Positions 42,426 through 55,855 are shown, counted from the first letter of the stretch. The stretch: DNA of 64,000 bases from Leclercia adecarboxylata (GCF_023639785.1 NZ_CP098325.1:682001-746000), one strand, 5' to 3'. Numbers and translations: made by a program. The notes: generated by a model not told the origin, from the sequence alone.

Positions 42426-43384
42426 TCACTGATCCATGCTGCTCGTTCCCCGGCGACCTCCTGAGGAGTAAATTCCAGCGTGGTTTGCGGTTTCACCAGG
42501 GTGTCAAAACCGGCCGGTAACGTTACGTTGGTCACCGGGTACATCCAGTTGCCGGTCGGAATAGCATTCTGGAACGATGGCGAGACCATAAATTTCAGGA
42601 ACTTCTCGGCCAGTTCCGGCTGTTTGCTGGCTGCGGTACGGGCGGCGACTTCCACCTGCAGATAGTGGCCTTCGGCAAAGTCAGCGGCCGCGTAGTTCTC
42701 TTTTTTCTCGGCAATGATGTGGTATGCCGGGGAAGTGGTGTAGCTCAGCACCAGATCGCTCTCGCCTTTCAGGAACAGACCGTAGGCTTCGCTCCAGCCT
42801 TTGGTCACGGTGACGGTTTTGGCGGCCAGTTTCTGCCAGGCTTCCGGGGTCTTGTCGCCATATACTTTTTGCATCCACAGCAGCAGGCCCAGCCCCGGCG
42901 TGCTGGTGCGCGGATCTTCATAGATCACGCGCCATTTCTGGTCGCTCTCAACCAGCTCTTTCAGGCTTTTCGGCGGGTTTTTCAGCTTGTTTTTGTCATA
43001 GACAAAGGCAAAGTAGCCGTAATCGAACGGCACAAAGGTGTCGTTCTTCCAGCCGCCAGGGACGTTAACCGCATCGGTCGCCACGCCGCTTTTGGCGAAC
43101 AGCCCGGTCTGGGTTGCCGCTTCCAGCAGATTGTTATCCAGACCCAGCACCACGTCGGCTTTACTGTTTTTACCTTCCATACGCAGGCGGTTCAGCAGCG
43201 AGACGCCATCTTCCAGCGCCACGAATTTCAGCTCGCATTTACAGTCGGCTTCAAAGGCCTTTTTGACCGCCGGGCCAGGGCCCCAGTCGGCAGCGAATGA
43301 GTCGTAGGTGTAGACCGTCAGTACAGGACTGGCAACGGCAGGCAGCGCAACCAGCGCCAGCAGGGGAAGAACAGTTTTGAACAC
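42401..43384 (-). CDS. thiB: Thiamine ABC transporter periplasmic binding protein
   Basis: I choose the GTG at 43384 because GAGG lies 7 bp upstream and the resulting 327 residues equal the E. coli length; an ATG at 43396 would add four residues but has no ribosome site. A signal peptide (VFKTVLPLLALVALPAVA) precedes the mature SPVLTVYTYDSFAADWGPGP. The solute-binding fold includes VVLGLDNNLLEAA and GLGLLLWMQKVYG. It captures thiamine, TMP and TPP in the periplasm. It is the first gene of thiBPQ, behind a TPP riboswitch. Confidence 0.95.
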   Translation of the reverse strand: MFKTVLPLLALVALPAVASPVLTVYTYDSFAADWGPGPAVKKAFEADCKCELKFVALEDGVSLLNRLRMEGKNSKADVVLGLDNNLLEAATQTGLFAKSGVATDAVNVPGGWKNDTFVPFDYGYFAFVYDKNKLKNPPKSLKELVESDQKWRVIYEDPRTSTPGLGLLLWMQKVYGDKTPEAWQKLAAKTVTVTKGWSEAYGLFLKGESDLVLSYTTSPAYHIIAEKKENYAAADFAEGHYLQVEVAARTAASKQPELAEKFLKFMVSPSFQNAIPTGNWMYPVTNVTLPAGFDTLVKPQTTLEFTPQEVAGERAAWISEWQRAVSR

Positions 43385-43430
43385 TTTGCACCTCATTGTT
43401 TGAGAGTGGCAAAGGATTTTGAGCGACAGC

Positions 43431-43516
43431 CTCAAATCCCTTCGCCGGCGTTATCCGGATCAGGTTCGACGGGTATTTTCTCAGCACACGCTTTCGCGCA
43501 GCACCCCGTTGAGAAC
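43431..43516 (-). ncRNA. TPP riboswitch (THI element)
   Basis: Read on the minus strand, the leader carries the THI-box elements in order: GGGGTGC, GCTGAGA, ACCCGTCGAACCTGATCCGG, then the TAACGCCGGCGAAGGGATTTGAGG end that closes the P1 stem with the CAAC region. It precedes thiB by about 45 nt, so it most likely hides the ribosome site when TPP is bound. Confidence 0.95.
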
Positions 43517-43554
43517 GGCGGTATTGTAATGATTTGGTGAATATTACGAAAGTG

Positions 43555-45210
43555 TTATGGTTCCGGCGGCGCAAACCACGCCGATTTAAAGTCAAACCAG
43601 CCCAGCGTATTCATCCTTAAACCGCGCATACTGCGCTGCCCCTGGATCATCAGCCAGTGGTGGATCAGTGGGACGATCGCCTGCTGGGCCAGCAGTTGCT
43701 GGCACCAGACCGCAAGATTCATCTCCCCGGCGCGCCACTGTGCGGCATCCTGCTGCCAGTCGCGCGCGATGCAGTTTTGCAGAAGCGGCACTTCATACAG
43801 ATGCGAGAACAGCGAGAAATCCAGCGGCAGGGTGAAGTTGACGCTGTTGAGCCAGATGTCGCTGACGATCTCTCCGCGATGCCACTCCTCATAGCTGACC
43901 TCCTGAATGTTGAGCGTCACCTGCTCGGCTGCCAACAGTTCGCTCATCATTCTGGCGATCACCCGATGTTCAATATGATCCCGGTAGAAGGTCAGGGTGA
44001 TACTCTCCAGCCCGGCCGGTTTGTCGCCGCGTCCCGGACGGGCATGGTGCCAGCGTGGCAGCAGGCCATACGCCGGGAACCAGTAGGACTGATACATCTC
44101 TTCGGCCTGATAGATCAGATTGGCAGGGGAAAGGATGCGGCTTATCCACTGCCGGACCTCGGGGCTGGCACCGCGATGAGAGCGGGCATCGAACAACAGA
44201 TAGTAGCACCCCTCTTCGAGGCGGCTCTCGACTGCCTTTTCCCCCTCCGTTGGCCCTTCCAGGGTCAGGCCGACGCTCAGCTCTTCATTGAGATCCGGCA
44301 ACACCCAGACGTTCACTTCGTCAATCAAGGCCCGATAGCCAAAGTAGTCCTCAAAGGCGCGGATCTTCAGCTGATTATTGTTATTGCGGGAAACGGCGTA
44401 AGGCCCTGTTCCCACGGGATGGCCGGTAAAGTTGGGCATGGTTTCCCATTCGCGCGGCAGGATCATCGACGGCACATATCCCAGCAGCCACGGCAGCCAG
44501 CGGTCGGGCTGGGAGAGCTCAATATCGAGGGTCCAGGCCGTGGGGGACTGGATCCGGCTGATGTGCGAGTAAAGAGGTAATTCACGGGCGCGCTGCAGCG
44601 TGGCGATGACATCGGCCATCTCCAGCTCGCGTCCGTGATGAAAATGGATGCCTGGCCGTAAAAAAAACCGCCAGTGCAACGGGGAGAGCTGCTGCCAGTG
44701 GTGCGCAATGTCGGCTTCCAGTTCCCCATTTTCCTCATTTATGCGCGTCAGACCGCTAAATATCTGCCGTGCCATATGGGTTTCCGATCGCCGTAACGCA
44801 CTGCCCGGTAAAAGGTTTTTCATCGGACGATAATAGAGCACGCGCAGGATATGTTTGCCCTGACGGAAGCTACGTCCGAGATGGGAAACCAGCATCTGGC
44901 GCACCGCGGCCTTATCGCCGACCAGCTGCACCAGCTGCTCGATGCGATCCTGCTCGAGCAGATCTTCCGCCCGCTGTTGCTGTAGCGCGAGCCCGGTGTA
45001 GAGGAAGGTAAGGCGCGAACGCTTGCCGCGCCCGGCTTCGGCTTCCCAGCTCAGCCATCCCTGCTGCTGCATAGTGTTAAGCAGGGTCCGCATATGACGA
45101 CGCGAACAGCTGAGCAGATCGGCCAGCTCGCTGAGCGTGGTCTCCCGGGTCTGGCCGTCACAGCACTGCCACAGGCGGATGAATTGTTGTTGCAGACGAC
45201 CAGAAGACAT
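43555..45210 (-). CDS. sgrR: Transcriptional regulator SgrR
   Basis: 551 residues. The N-terminal 115 residues hold a winged helix-turn-helix ([22 protein letters not shown]). The rest is a solute-binding-protein-like domain (SBP family 5; [21 protein letters not shown]) that senses glucose-phosphate stress. SgrR activates sgrS and setA and represses itself. It is divergent from sgrS with a 67-bp control region. Confidence 0.97.
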   Translation of the reverse strand: MSSGRLQQQFIRLWQCCDGQTRETTLSELADLLSCSRRHMRTLLNTMQQQGWLSWEAEAGRGKRSRLTFLYTGLALQQQRAEDLLEQDRIEQLVQLVGDKAAVRQMLVSHLGRSFRQGKHILRVLYYRPMKNLLPGSALRRSETHMARQIFSGLTRINEENGELEADIAHHWQQLSPLHWRFFLRPGIHFHHGRELEMADVIATLQRARELPLYSHISRIQSPTAWTLDIELSQPDRWLPWLLGYVPSMILPREWETMPNFTGHPVGTGPYAVSRNNNNQLKIRAFEDYFGYRALIDEVNVWVLPDLNEELSVGLTLEGPTEGEKAVESRLEEGCYYLLFDARSHRGASPEVRQWISRILSPANLIYQAEEMYQSYWFPAYGLLPRWHHARPGRGDKPAGLESITLTFYRDHIEHRVIARMMSELLAAEQVTLNIQEVSYEEWHRGEIVSDIWLNSVNFTLPLDFSLFSHLYEVPLLQNCIARDWQQDAAQWRAGEMNLAVWCQQLLAQQAIVPLIHHWLMIQGQRSMRGLRMNTLGWFDFKSAWFAPPEP

Positions 45211-45277
45211 AAAAGAGGAACTCCTGACAAAAAATCAGCAATTTATTAATCCCTATATTAAGCCAATAATTCACTTC

Positions 45278-45523
45278 GATGAAGCGAGGAGGTGATTATG
45301 AAGAGGTCTGCCACAAATCAGTTTTACCGCCAGTACTTCTCAGCGACAAAGGGAGTGTCCTGGCTGGCCCGCCGGTGCGCAGAACAGCGGCTGAAAATAC
45401 TGGAAGATCTGATGCAGTGGGAGGTGACAACGTCGACCTCGGAACGCTGAATTGCTTCTGTCATGTGTGACTGAGTATTGGTGCTAATCACCACGCCAGC
45501 AGGTATCATCTGCTGGCTTTTTT
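45278..45523 (+). ncRNA. sgrS: SgrS small RNA (dual function)
   Basis: The start GATGAAGCGAGGAGGTG, the pairing core TGTGTGACTGAGTATTGGTG (about 45464-45483) and the terminator GCCAGCAG/CTGCTGGC with six T (45495-45523) match SgrS. The length is about 246 nt against 227 in E. coli. With Hfq it pairs near the start of ptsG and manXYZ mRNAs and causes their decay during sugar-phosphate stress. The 5' part encodes SgrT. Confidence 0.93.
45298..45450 (+). CDS. sgrT: SgrT, glucose-uptake inhibitor small protein (50 aa)
   Basis: 50 residues starting at ATG 45298 with GAGGAGG 6 bp upstream. The chain holds QFYRQYFSAT and QRLKILEDLMQW, which align with QFYQHYFTAT and QRLTMLEGLMQW of E. coli SgrT (43 residues, from memory). 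Here there are about six extra N-terminal residues and a different tail. SgrT blocks glucose transport through PtsG (EIICB-Glc). It is encoded inside SgrS, in front of the base-pairing region. Confidence 0.88.
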   Translation: MKRSATNQFYRQYFSATKGVSWLARRCAEQRLKILEDLMQWEVTTSTSER

Positions 45524-45553
45524 CGTTTTCACGTGCGCTAAAGGGAATAGGGA

Positions 45554-46732
45554 ATGCTCTGGTTAATGACGATGGGACGCCGCCTCAACGGTGTTTACGC
45601 CGCTTTTTTAATGGTGGCTTTTATGATGGGCGTAGCCGGGGCACTGCAGGCGCCGACCCTGAGCCTGTTCCTGAGCCGCGAGGTGGGCGCTCAGCCGTTC
45701 TGGGTGGGGCTGTTCTATACCGTCAATGCCGTCGCCGGGATCCTGGTCAGCCTCTGGCTGGCGAAGCGCTCCGACAGCCAGGGCGATCGCCGCAAGTTAA
45801 TCCTCTTTTGCTGCGCGATGGCGATTGGCAACGCGCTGCTGTTTGCCTTTAACCGTCATTATCTGACCTTATTAACCTGCGGCGTGCTGCTGGCTGCACT
45901 GGCCAATACCGCCATGCCGCAGCTGTTTGCTCTGGCGCGGGAATATGCCGACAGCTCCGCGCGCGAAGTGGTGATGTTCAGCTCGGTGATGCGTGCCCAG
46001 CTTTCGCTGGCCTGGGTTATCGGCCCGCCGCTGGCATTCATGCTGGCGCTTAACTACGGCTTTACCGCCATGTTCTCCATTGCGGCGGCCATTTTTGCAA
46101 TCAGCCTGGGGCTGATTGCCTTCGCACTGCCTTCCGTTGCGAGGGTGGAATCGACGACTGCCGTTCCGGTGACGGAGGTAAGCGGCTGGAAAAATAAAAA
46201 TGTCCGCAGGCTGTTTATCGCCTCCACGCTGATGTGGACCTGCAACACCATGTATATCATCGATATGCCCCTGTGGATCAGCAGCGATCTGGGCCTGCCG
46301 GACAAGCTGGCCGGGATCTTAATGGGCACCGCCGCCGGGCTGGAAATCCCGGCGATGATCCTTGCGGGCTACTACGTGAAATATTTTGGTAAACGCCGGA
46401 TGATGGTGGTGGCGGTGGCGGCGGGTGTGCTGTTTTATCTGGGGTTGATCCTGTTTCACAGCCGTGAAGCGCTGCTCGCCCTGCAACTGTTTAACGCGGT
46501 CTTTATCGGTATCATCGCCGGGATTGGCATGCTCTGGTTCCAGGATTTGATGCCGGGACGGGCGGGCTCTGCCACAACGTTGTTTACCAACAGCATTTCA
46601 ACCGGCGTGATTCTGGCGGGGATTATCCAGGGGGCGCTGGCGCAAAGCTACGGACATTCTGCGGTTTACATGGTCATTGCGGGGATTTCGCTGGTGACCC
46701 TGGTGCTCACCTGGCGGGTAAAAGATGTCTGA
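45554..46732 (+). CDS. setA: Sugar efflux transporter SetA
   Basis: 392 residues, MFS family, about 12 hydrophobic segments. The first loop reads LAKRSDSQGDRRKL, the typical MFS motif A. The protein matches E. coli SetA over its full length, including GALQAPTLSLFLSREVGAQPFW and FQDLMPGRAG. It exports glucose, lactose and analogues. It follows the SgrS terminator by 30 bp and is expressed by read-through from the sgrS promoter in E. coli. Confidence 0.96.
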   Translation: MLWLMTMGRRLNGVYAAFLMVAFMMGVAGALQAPTLSLFLSREVGAQPFWVGLFYTVNAVAGILVSLWLAKRSDSQGDRRKLILFCCAMAIGNALLFAFNRHYLTLLTCGVLLAALANTAMPQLFALAREYADSSAREVVMFSSVMRAQLSLAWVIGPPLAFMLALNYGFTAMFSIAAAIFAISLGLIAFALPSVARVESTTAVPVTEVSGWKNKNVRRLFIASTLMWTCNTMYIIDMPLWISSDLGLPDKLAGILMGTAAGLEIPAMILAGYYVKYFGKRRMMVVAVAAGVLFYLGLILFHSREALLALQLFNAVFIGIIAGIGMLWFQDLMPGRAGSATTLFTNSISTGVILAGIIQGALAQSYGHSAVYMVIAGISLVTLVLTWRVKDV

Positions 46733-46734
46733 AT

Positions 46735-46769
46735 AAAAAAAGTCCATTGCTCGTGCAATGGACTTTTTA
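46735..46769. terminator. Bidirectional terminator between setA and leuD
   Basis: AAAAGTCCATTGC and GCAATGGACTTTT form a 13-bp stem around TCGT, with A- and T-runs on both sides. It serves both converging transcripts. Confidence 0.9.
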
Positions 46770-46786
46770 TCATGCGGGTTAAAGCG

Positions 46787-47392
46787 TTAGCTCATAAAGG
46801 CGGGCTGTTTGCTCTCGTAAGCAGCAATGGCGTCTTCGTGCTGCAGGGTCAGCCCGATGCTGTCCAGGCCGTTAATCATGCAGTGGCGGCGGAACGCGTC
46901 GATGTTAAAGCTGTAGGTTTTTTCTCCGGCTTTGACCACCTGCGCTTCCAGATCCACTTCAAAAGTAACACCCGGGTTGTTTTGCACTAATGTAAACAGC
47001 TCGTCGACCTGCTCGTCGCTCAGGGTGACCGGCAGGAGCTGGTTGTTGAAGCTGTTGCCGTAGAAGATGTCGGCAAAGCTCGGCGCAATCACCACCTTGA
47101 AACCGTAATCGGTCAGCGCCCACGGCGCATGTTCACGCGAGGAACCACAGCCGAAGTTTTCCCGCGCCAGCAGGATCGAGGCGCCTTTAAATGCCGGGAA
47201 GTTCAGCACGAACTCCGGGTTTGGCACTTCGCCTTTGTCATCCAGAAAACGCCAGTCGTTAAACAGATGTGCGCCAAAACCGGTGCGGGTGACCTTCTGC
47301 AAAAACTGCTTCGGAATGATGGCGTCGGTATCGACGTTAGCCGCGTCCAGAGGGACCACCAGGCCAGTATGTTGGGTAAATTTCTCTGCCAT
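46787..47392 (-). CDS. leuD: 3-isopropylmalate dehydratase small subunit
   Basis: 201 residues, aconitase C-terminal swivel domain. [12 protein letters not shown] near the start and [16 protein letters not shown] near residue 70 are characteristic. With LeuC it isomerises 2- and 3-isopropylmalate. It is last in leuLABCD, 10 bp after leuC. Confidence 0.98.
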   Translation of the reverse strand: MAEKFTQHTGLVVPLDAANVDTDAIIPKQFLQKVTRTGFGAHLFNDWRFLDDKGEVPNPEFVLNFPAFKGASILLARENFGCGSSREHAPWALTDYGFKVVIAPSFADIFYGNSFNNQLLPVTLSDEQVDELFTLVQNNPGVTFEVDLEAQVVKAGEKTYSFNIDAFRRHCMINGLDSIGLTLQHEDAIAAYESKQPAFMS

Positions 47393-47402
47393 GATGGTCT
47401 CC

Positions 47403-48803
47403 TTATTTCAGGCTGCGAATATCAGCGAAATGGCCGGTCACTGCGGCGGCCGCGGCCATTGCCGGGCTAACCAGATGTGTGCGCCCACCGCGCCCCTGAC
47501 GACCTTCAAAGTTACGGTTGCTGGTGGAGGCGCAGCGCTCGCCCGGATTCAGGCGATCGTTGTTCATGGCCAGACACATGGAGCAACCCGGCAGACGCCA
47601 CTCAAAGCCTGCTTCAATGAAAATCTTATCCAGACCTTCGGCCTCTGCCTGCGCTTTTACCGGGCCGGAACCAGGCACTACCAGCGCCTGTACGCCCGGC
47701 GCCACTTTACGACCTTTCGCCACTTCTGCCGCCGCGCGCAGATCTTCAATGCGCGAGTTGGTGCAGGAGCCAATAAATACTTTATCAATGCTCACGTCGG
47801 TCAGCGGCACGCCCGGTTTCAGGCCCATATAGGCCAGCGCTTTCTCTGCGCTGGCGCGCTCAACCGGATCGGCAAACGAGGCCGGATCGGGAATGCTGTC
47901 ATTTACGGAGATCACCTGACCCGGGTTAGTGCCCCAGGTGACCTGAGGCGCAATCGCTTCGGCCTGCAGGGTGACAACGGTGTCGAACACCGCGCCTTCG
48001 TCAGTTTTCAGGGTTTTCCAGTACGCAACCGCGTCATCGTAATGCTGACCTTTAGGGGCATGGAGACGATCTTTGACATAAGCGAAGGTGGTCTCATCCG
48101 GCGCAACCAGCCCGGCTTTCGCCCCCATTTCAATGGCCATGTTGCACAGGGTCATGCGGCCTTCCATGCTCAGGGCCTGGATTGCGCTGCCGCAAAACTC
48201 CACCACATGGCCGGTGCCGCCTGCGCTGCCGGTCTTACCGATGATCGCCAGCACAATGTCTTTTGCGGTGATGCCCGGAGCGGCCTCGCCGGTGACTTCG
48301 ATTTTCATGGTCTTCGCGCGGCCCTGTTTCAGGGTCTGGGTCGCCAGCACATGTTCTACTTCCGAGGTGCCGATACCGAACGCCAGCGCGCCGAACGCAC
48401 CGTGGGTCGCAGTATGGGAGTCGCCGCAGACGATGGTCATTCCCGGCAGGGTGATGCCCTGCTCAGGGCCCATCACGTGGACAATCCCCTGATACGGGTG
48501 ATTCAGGTCGTACAGCTCAACGCCGAACTCTTTGCAGTTCTTAATCAGCTCCTGCATCTGAATACGCGCCATCTCACCGGAGGCGTTGATGTCTTTGGTC
48601 TGCGTCGAAACGTTATGATCCATCGTCGCAAAGGTTTTACCGGGCTGACGCACCGGACGATGGTGCGCGCGCAGGCCATCAAACGCCTGTGGCGACGTCA
48701 CTTCATGCACCAGGTGGCGGTCGATATAGAGCAGTGGGGTTTCGTTCGGCGCTTCGAAGACCACGTGCGCATCAAACAATTTTTCGTACAACGTCTTCGC
48801 CAT
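47403..48803 (-). CDS. leuC: 3-isopropylmalate dehydratase large subunit
   Basis: 466 residues. The 4Fe-4S ligands are the Cys in IGSCTNSR (near residue 347) and the two in PGCSMCLAM (near 405). The N-terminal [17 protein letters not shown] is also typical. It is the catalytic part of isopropylmalate isomerase. It starts 2 bp after leuB. Confidence 0.98.
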   Translation of the reverse strand: MAKTLYEKLFDAHVVFEAPNETPLLYIDRHLVHEVTSPQAFDGLRAHHRPVRQPGKTFATMDHNVSTQTKDINASGEMARIQMQELIKNCKEFGVELYDLNHPYQGIVHVMGPEQGITLPGMTIVCGDSHTATHGAFGALAFGIGTSEVEHVLATQTLKQGRAKTMKIEVTGEAAPGITAKDIVLAIIGKTGSAGGTGHVVEFCGSAIQALSMEGRMTLCNMAIEMGAKAGLVAPDETTFAYVKDRLHAPKGQHYDDAVAYWKTLKTDEGAVFDTVVTLQAEAIAPQVTWGTNPGQVISVNDSIPDPASFADPVERASAEKALAYMGLKPGVPLTDVSIDKVFIGSCTNSRIEDLRAAAEVAKGRKVAPGVQALVVPGSGPVKAQAEAEGLDKIFIEAGFEWRLPGCSMCLAMNNDRLNPGERCASTSNRNFEGRQGRGGRTHLVSPAMAAAAAVTGHFADIRSLK

Positions 48804-48805
48804 GA

Positions 48806-51468
<2,663 letters not shown>

Positions 51469-51511
51469 GGGTTAGGTCCTTGTCTGAATTTGGGCGCCTT
51501 GCTACGAGCAT

Positions 51512-51542
51512 AAAAAAACCCGCGCAGTGGCGCGGGTTTTTT
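51512..51542 (-). terminator. leu operon attenuator
   Basis: On the minus strand AACCCGCGC, loop CACT, GCGCGGGTT is followed by a run of seven T. It lies between leuL and leuA and is the terminator arm of leucine attenuation. Confidence 0.93.
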
Positions 51543-51561
51543 GTCTTAACCAGGGAACGAT

Positions 51562-51648
51562 TCAACGCTGAATTTCGCCCGCCAGTCTACCGCGCACAGT
51601 GGATGCGTTTAGTAGTAGTAGACCGGTGAAACGAATGCTGTGAATCAT
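51562..51648 (-). CDS. leuL: leu operon leader peptide (28 aa)
   Basis: The short frame reads MIHSIRFTG, then four consecutive Leu codons (all CTA, 51621-51610), then NASTVRGRLAGEIQR and TGA. CTA is a rare Leu codon, as in the E. coli leader. Ribosome stalling at these codons when Leu-tRNA is short lets the operon escape the attenuator. An ATG seven bases further upstream is out of frame and only two bases past the GGGA ribosome site, so it is not used. Confidence 0.93.
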   Translation of the reverse strand: MIHSIRFTGLLLLNASTVRGRLAGEIQR

Positions 51649-51682
51649 GAATCATGTCCCAGATAAGTAAGATATGCTTTTA

Positions 51683-51711
51683 GTGGTACTGGATACGCAG
51701 ATTGATGTCAA
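51683..51711 (-). promoter_or_regulatory. leuLABCD promoter
   Basis: On the minus strand TTGACA (51711-51706), 17 bp, then TACCAC (51688-51683). The -35 is perfect and the -10 poor, and the arrangement lines up with the E. coli leu promoter. Confidence 0.65.
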
Positions 51712-52283
51712 CCCTTTCGATGCGAAAACGCCCATTGGCGCCCCTGACTCACGAGGGTGAAATTAGCTTATTGTGCTGGATTTTCCCTGTATGGCAATTT
51801 TGTTCTTCTGATTTATGTCGTGGTTTTTATCGCTGGAATTATTTAAATATATTTTATTGCACTTATTTAAATTTTAGAAACAATAATCATGGGTTTTCAA
51901 TTCTTTATCTTTCATTAAGTTACCCTGATGCGTTGATCAAACTTGAGGCAAAGGTGGCTATCCTGATAATAAAATGTTAATCATTTTAATTAGATTGCTG
52001 GTAATGTTTTATTAAAACTTAATTAGTACTTAACGGATTGCCTTGTTGTTTATTTGTGTGATTTATGATTTCATTTACAATATAAACTAATCGATATGTT
52101 TTGTTTTTTCTTAAGCGTGTTTTCTTTTCTTATACCGTAACCCTGTCACCGCCGACGGGTATTTATATATTCCTAATTTGTAACATTTCTCTTTAGCTTG
52201 TTTTATATGCGTGATAAATCATATTTTTTAAATTTATTGTTGTACACGAGCAAAGGGAGTTCAGCGTGACAGTGGAGCAGGAT
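51712..52283. other. AT-rich leu-leuO intergenic region
   Basis: About 570 bp between the leu promoter and leuO. Bases 51830-52250 are rich in A/T runs. In E. coli and Salmonella this region is bound by H-NS and LeuO and carries the relay that couples ilvIH, leuO and leuABCD expression. I see no gene in it; the open frames are short and lack ribosome sites. Confidence 0.5.
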
Positions 52284-53228
52284 ATGTCTGAAGAAAGTAG
52301 CGAAAAATCGTCTGTGGCAGAGGGGACAAAACCCCAACTGCGCACGGTGGACCTGAATCTTTTAACGGTCTTTGATGCGGTAATGCAGGAGCAAAATATT
52401 ACGCGTGCCGCCCAGTCGCTGGGGATGTCGCAACCCGCTGTCAGCAATGCCGTTGCAAGGCTCAAGGTTATGTTTAACGACGAATTATTTGTTCGTTATG
52501 GCCGCGGTATCCAGCCTACAGCCCGCGCCTATCAGCTGTTTGCATCGGTACGCCAGGCGCTGCAGCTTGTGCAGAATGAATTACCGGGATCGGGCTTTGA
52601 CTCCAGCAGCAGCGAACGTATATTCCATCTGTGTGTTTGTAGCCCTCTGGATAATTACCTCACCTCACTTATTTATAATAAGGTTGAGCAGGTAGCGCCT
52701 AATATTCAGTTAGTTTTTAAGTCATCCCTTAATCAGAATACGGAGCATCAGCTACGCTATCAGGAAACGGAGTTTGTTATCGGCTACGAAGAGTTTCGCC
52801 GCCCTGAGTTTTCCTGTGTACCGTTATTCAAGGATGAAATGGTTCTGGTCACCAGCAAGAGCCATCCGCGCCTGAATGGTATGCTGCAAGAAAGCGATAT
52901 TTACCGCGAGCAACATGCGGTGGTAGCCCTCGATCGTTACGCCTCATTTAGCCAGCCGTGGTATGACACGCCGGATAAGCAGGCCTGCGTGGCTTATCAG
53001 GGAATGGCGATGGTCAGTGTATTAAATATTGTCTCACAAACTCACCTTGTCGCTATTGCCCCGCGCTGGCTGGTTGAAGAGTTTGCCGAGCCGCTAAATT
53101 TACGCATTATGCCGTTGCCTCTGAGCCTTAACTCGCGGACCTGCTACCTTTCATGGCATGAAGCGGCCGGTCGCGATAAGGGCCATCAGTGGATGGAGGA
53201 GTTACTGGTAAGCGTTTGCCGCCGGTAA
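52284..53228 (+). CDS. leuO: LysR-family regulator LeuO
   Basis: 314 residues from ATG 52284, the E. coli length. A GTG at 52266 with GGGAG in front could add six residues. The helix-turn-helix is [23 protein letters not shown] (about residues 37-59), followed by the LysR effector domain. LeuO counters H-NS silencing and controls many loci, among them cas, bgl and leu genes. It lies divergent from leuLABCD and upstream of ilvIH, as in the well-known arrangement. Confidence 0.96.
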   Translation: MSEESSEKSSVAEGTKPQLRTVDLNLLTVFDAVMQEQNITRAAQSLGMSQPAVSNAVARLKVMFNDELFVRYGRGIQPTARAYQLFASVRQALQLVQNELPGSGFDSSSSERIFHLCVCSPLDNYLTSLIYNKVEQVAPNIQLVFKSSLNQNTEHQLRYQETEFVIGYEEFRRPEFSCVPLFKDEMVLVTSKSHPRLNGMLQESDIYREQHAVVALDRYASFSQPWYDTPDKQACVAYQGMAMVSVLNIVSQTHLVAIAPRWLVEEFAEPLNLRIMPLPLSLNSRTCYLSWHEAAGRDKGHQWMEELLVSVCRR

Positions 53229-53613
53229 ATGTCGTCAGAATAAATTTCAATATTTTTGTTATTTATCCTGTCTTTTATTTTATTTATGAAATTTTATCCT
53301 GCTTGAGGATTTTTCACTGCCGCTTGCTGGCAGTGAAAATGCATGAATTACTGTGCTTCTCCCTTTTTAAATGATGAACGCTCACTCCTCTTCGTTATCG
53401 TAGTAGATTTATCCATAACAAATATTAATACCTCTTATTTCTTCTTTTAGGTTAATGCGCCAGCCAGGGTTTGCTAATTGCCTGCCTTCCGGCGAGCGGT
53501 TATGGTAACTGTCACTCTGCACAATAAAAATCGCCAGGGGAAACCCTGACAATAAAGACGGCTCAGTATCTGGTTCTTCTGTCCGTCTGAAACGATAAGC
53601 CTGGAGGCAAATC
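53229..53613. other. leuO-ilvI intergenic region with ilvIH control sequences
   Basis: 385 bp. An 11-bp inverted repeat (TTTTCACTGCC ... GGCAGTGAAAA, 53311-53339) follows leuO but has no T-tract. The E. coli counterpart carries several Lrp sites upstream of ilvIH; they are too degenerate for me to place here. CTGGAGG stands 7 bp before ilvI. Confidence 0.45.
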
Positions 53614-55338
53614 ATGGAGATGTTGTCTGGCGCCGAAATGGTCGTCCGATCGTTGATCGATCAGGGCGTGAAGCAAGTGTTCGGTTACCCTGGGGGCGCG
53701 GTCCTCGATATTTACGACGCACTACATACCGTTGGCGGTATCGATCATGTCCTGGTGCGTCATGAGCAAGCTGCCGTGCATATGGCCGACGGACTGGCGC
53801 GCGCGACAGGTGAGGTGGGCGTGGTGCTGGTGACATCCGGCCCTGGCGCGACCAACGCCATTACGGGTATCGCTACCGCGTATATGGATTCCATTCCAAT
53901 GGTGGTGCTCTCTGGCCAGGTTGCGACCTCGCTGATTGGTTATGATGCCTTTCAGGAGTGCGACATGGTGGGTATCTCGCGCCCGGTGGTGAAACACAGT
54001 TTCCTGGTCAAGCAGACGGAAGATATTCCGGGCGTGCTGAAAAAGGCCTTCTGGCTGGCGGCCAGCGGACGTCCGGGACCGGTGGTGGTTGACCTTCCCA
54101 AAGATATTCTGAATCCGGCCAATAAACTGCCTTATGTCTGGCCGGAGTCGGTCAGCATGCGCTCCTACAACCCAACGACTCAGGGGCACAAGGGCCAGAT
54201 CAAGCGCGCCCTGCAAACCCTGGCAACGGCAAAAAAGCCGGTGGTCTATGTGGGCGGCGGGGCGGTGAACGCCCGGTGTGAAGCACAGCTGCGAACGCTT
54301 ATCGAAAAGCTGAATCTGCCGGTGGCCTCTTCATTAATGGGGCTCGGCGCGTTCCCGGCCACACATCGTCAGGCGCTCGGCATGCTTGGCATGCACGGCA
54401 CGTATGAAGCCAACATGACGATGCACAATTCCGATGTCATCTTTGCCGTGGGGGTGCGCTTTGACGATCGCACCACGAATAATCTGGCGAAGTATTGCCC
54501 GAATGCGACGGTGCTGCACATCGACATCGATCCTACCTCTATTTCCAAAACCGTTCCGGCGGATGTGCCGATTGTGGGCGATGCGCGTCAGGTACTGGAT
54601 CAGATGCTGGAGCTGCTTGCACAGGAAAACTATGCCCAACCGCTCGATGATATTCGTGACTGGTGGCTGCAAATTGAGCAGTGGCGTGCGCGTCAGTGCC
54701 TGAAGTACGACACTCAAAGCGAGAGCATCAAGCCGCAGGCGGTGATCGAAACGATCTGGCGGCTGACCAAAGGCGAAGCTTACGTTACCTCGGACGTCGG
54801 CCAGCACCAGATGTTTGCCGCGCTCTACTATCCATTTGATAAGCCACGTCGTTGGATTAACTCCGGCGGCCTCGGCACTATGGGCTTTGGCCTGCCTGCC
54901 GCGTTGGGCGTTAAGCTGGCGTTACCCGCAGAGACGGTGGTCTGCGTGACCGGCGATGGCAGTATCCAGATGAACATTCAGGAACTCTCCACCGCGCTGC
55001 AGTATGAGCTGCCGGTGCTGGTGCTCAATCTGAACAACGGCTACCTGGGCATGGTGAAGCAGTGGCAGGACATGATCTATTCCGGACGCCATTCCCAGTC
55101 GTATATGAATTCGTTGCCTGATTTTGTGCGTCTGGCAGAAGCCTACGGCCACATTGGCATGCGCATCAGCAATCCGGCAGAACTGGAAGCGAAGCTCGGT
55201 GAAGCCCTTGAGCACGTTAAAAATAACCGCCTGGTCTTTGTTGATGTGGTTGTGGATGGCACTGAGCATGTTTATCCGATGCATATTCGTGGCGGCGGTA
55301 TGGATGAAATGTGGTTAAGCAAAACGGAGAGAACCTGA
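53614..55338 (+). CDS. ilvI: Acetolactate synthase III large subunit
   Basis: 574 residues, the E. coli length. The catalytic Glu47 lies in [12 protein letters not shown]. The thiamine diphosphate motif runs from [14 protein letters not shown] to LNLNN near residues 448-476. FAD-binding segments lie in the middle domain. It makes acetolactate and acetohydroxybutyrate for branched-chain amino acids. It is coupled to ilvH, one base after its stop. Confidence 0.98.
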   Translation: MEMLSGAEMVVRSLIDQGVKQVFGYPGGAVLDIYDALHTVGGIDHVLVRHEQAAVHMADGLARATGEVGVVLVTSGPGATNAITGIATAYMDSIPMVVLSGQVATSLIGYDAFQECDMVGISRPVVKHSFLVKQTEDIPGVLKKAFWLAASGRPGPVVVDLPKDILNPANKLPYVWPESVSMRSYNPTTQGHKGQIKRALQTLATAKKPVVYVGGGAVNARCEAQLRTLIEKLNLPVASSLMGLGAFPATHRQALGMLGMHGTYEANMTMHNSDVIFAVGVRFDDRTTNNLAKYCPNATVLHIDIDPTSISKTVPADVPIVGDARQVLDQMLELLAQENYAQPLDDIRDWWLQIEQWRARQCLKYDTQSESIKPQAVIETIWRLTKGEAYVTSDVGQHQMFAALYYPFDKPRRWINSGGLGTMGFGLPAALGVKLALPAETVVCVTGDGSIQMNIQELSTALQYELPVLVLNLNNGYLGMVKQWQDMIYSGRHSQSYMNSLPDFVRLAEAYGHIGMRISNPAELEAKLGEALEHVKNNRLVFVDVVVDGTEHVYPMHIRGGGMDEMWLSKTERT

Positions 55339-55339
55339 T

Positions 55340-55831
55340 ATGCGCCGGATATTATCTGTATTACTGGAAAACGAGTCCGGGGCGCTGTCGCGCGTGATTG
55401 GGCTCTTCGCACAGCGCGGCTATAACATTGAAAGCCTGACGGTGGCCCCGACGGACGATCCAACGCTTTCCCGTATGACTATTCAAACGGTCGGGGATGC
55501 CAAGGTGCTCGAGCAGATCGAAAAGCAGCTGCACAAGCTGGTTGATGTCTTACGCGTCAGCGAGCTGGGGCAGGGGGCTTACGTTGAACGCGAGATCATG
55601 CTGGTGAAAATTCAGGCCACCGGTTACGGGCGTGAAGAGGTGAAACGCAATGCGGATATTTTCCGCGGGCAGATCATTGACGTCACCCCCTCTATCTATA
55701 CTGTTCAGCTTGCCGGCACCAGCGATAAGCTCGATGCCTTCCTCGCCTCGGTGCGGGATGTCGCAAAAATTGTTGAAGTGGCGCGTTCAGGCGTTGTGGG
55801 ACTCTCCCGCGGCGACAAAGTGATGCGTTAA
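55340..55831 (+). CDS. ilvH: Acetolactate synthase III regulatory subunit
   Basis: 163 residues. The N-terminal ACT domain ([32 protein letters not shown]) binds valine, and a C-terminal domain activates IlvI. Gly14 of the valine site (ESGALSR) is intact, so feedback inhibition by valine is expected. Confidence 0.98.
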   Translation: MRRILSVLLENESGALSRVIGLFAQRGYNIESLTVAPTDDPTLSRMTIQTVGDAKVLEQIEKQLHKLVDVLRVSELGQGAYVEREIMLVKIQATGYGREEVKRNADIFRGQIIDVTPSIYTVQLAGTSDKLDAFLASVRDVAKIVEVARSGVVGLSRGDKVMR

Positions 55832-55855
55832 GGATAAAAAGTTCGCCTCTCTATT

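Noticed and set aside
45279..45470. 63-codon frame starting ATGAAGCG in the SgrS leader
   Set aside because: It begins at the RNA's own 5' end with no ribosome site and overlaps sgrT, which has a strong one and similarity to SgrT.
51702..51980. 92-codon frame in the leu-leuO gap
   Set aside because: It covers the leu promoter and has no ribosome site or recognisable product.
53311..53339. Inverted repeat after leuO considered as terminator
   Set aside because: The 11-bp stem is good but no T-tract follows on either strand; kept only as a note in the intergenic entry.
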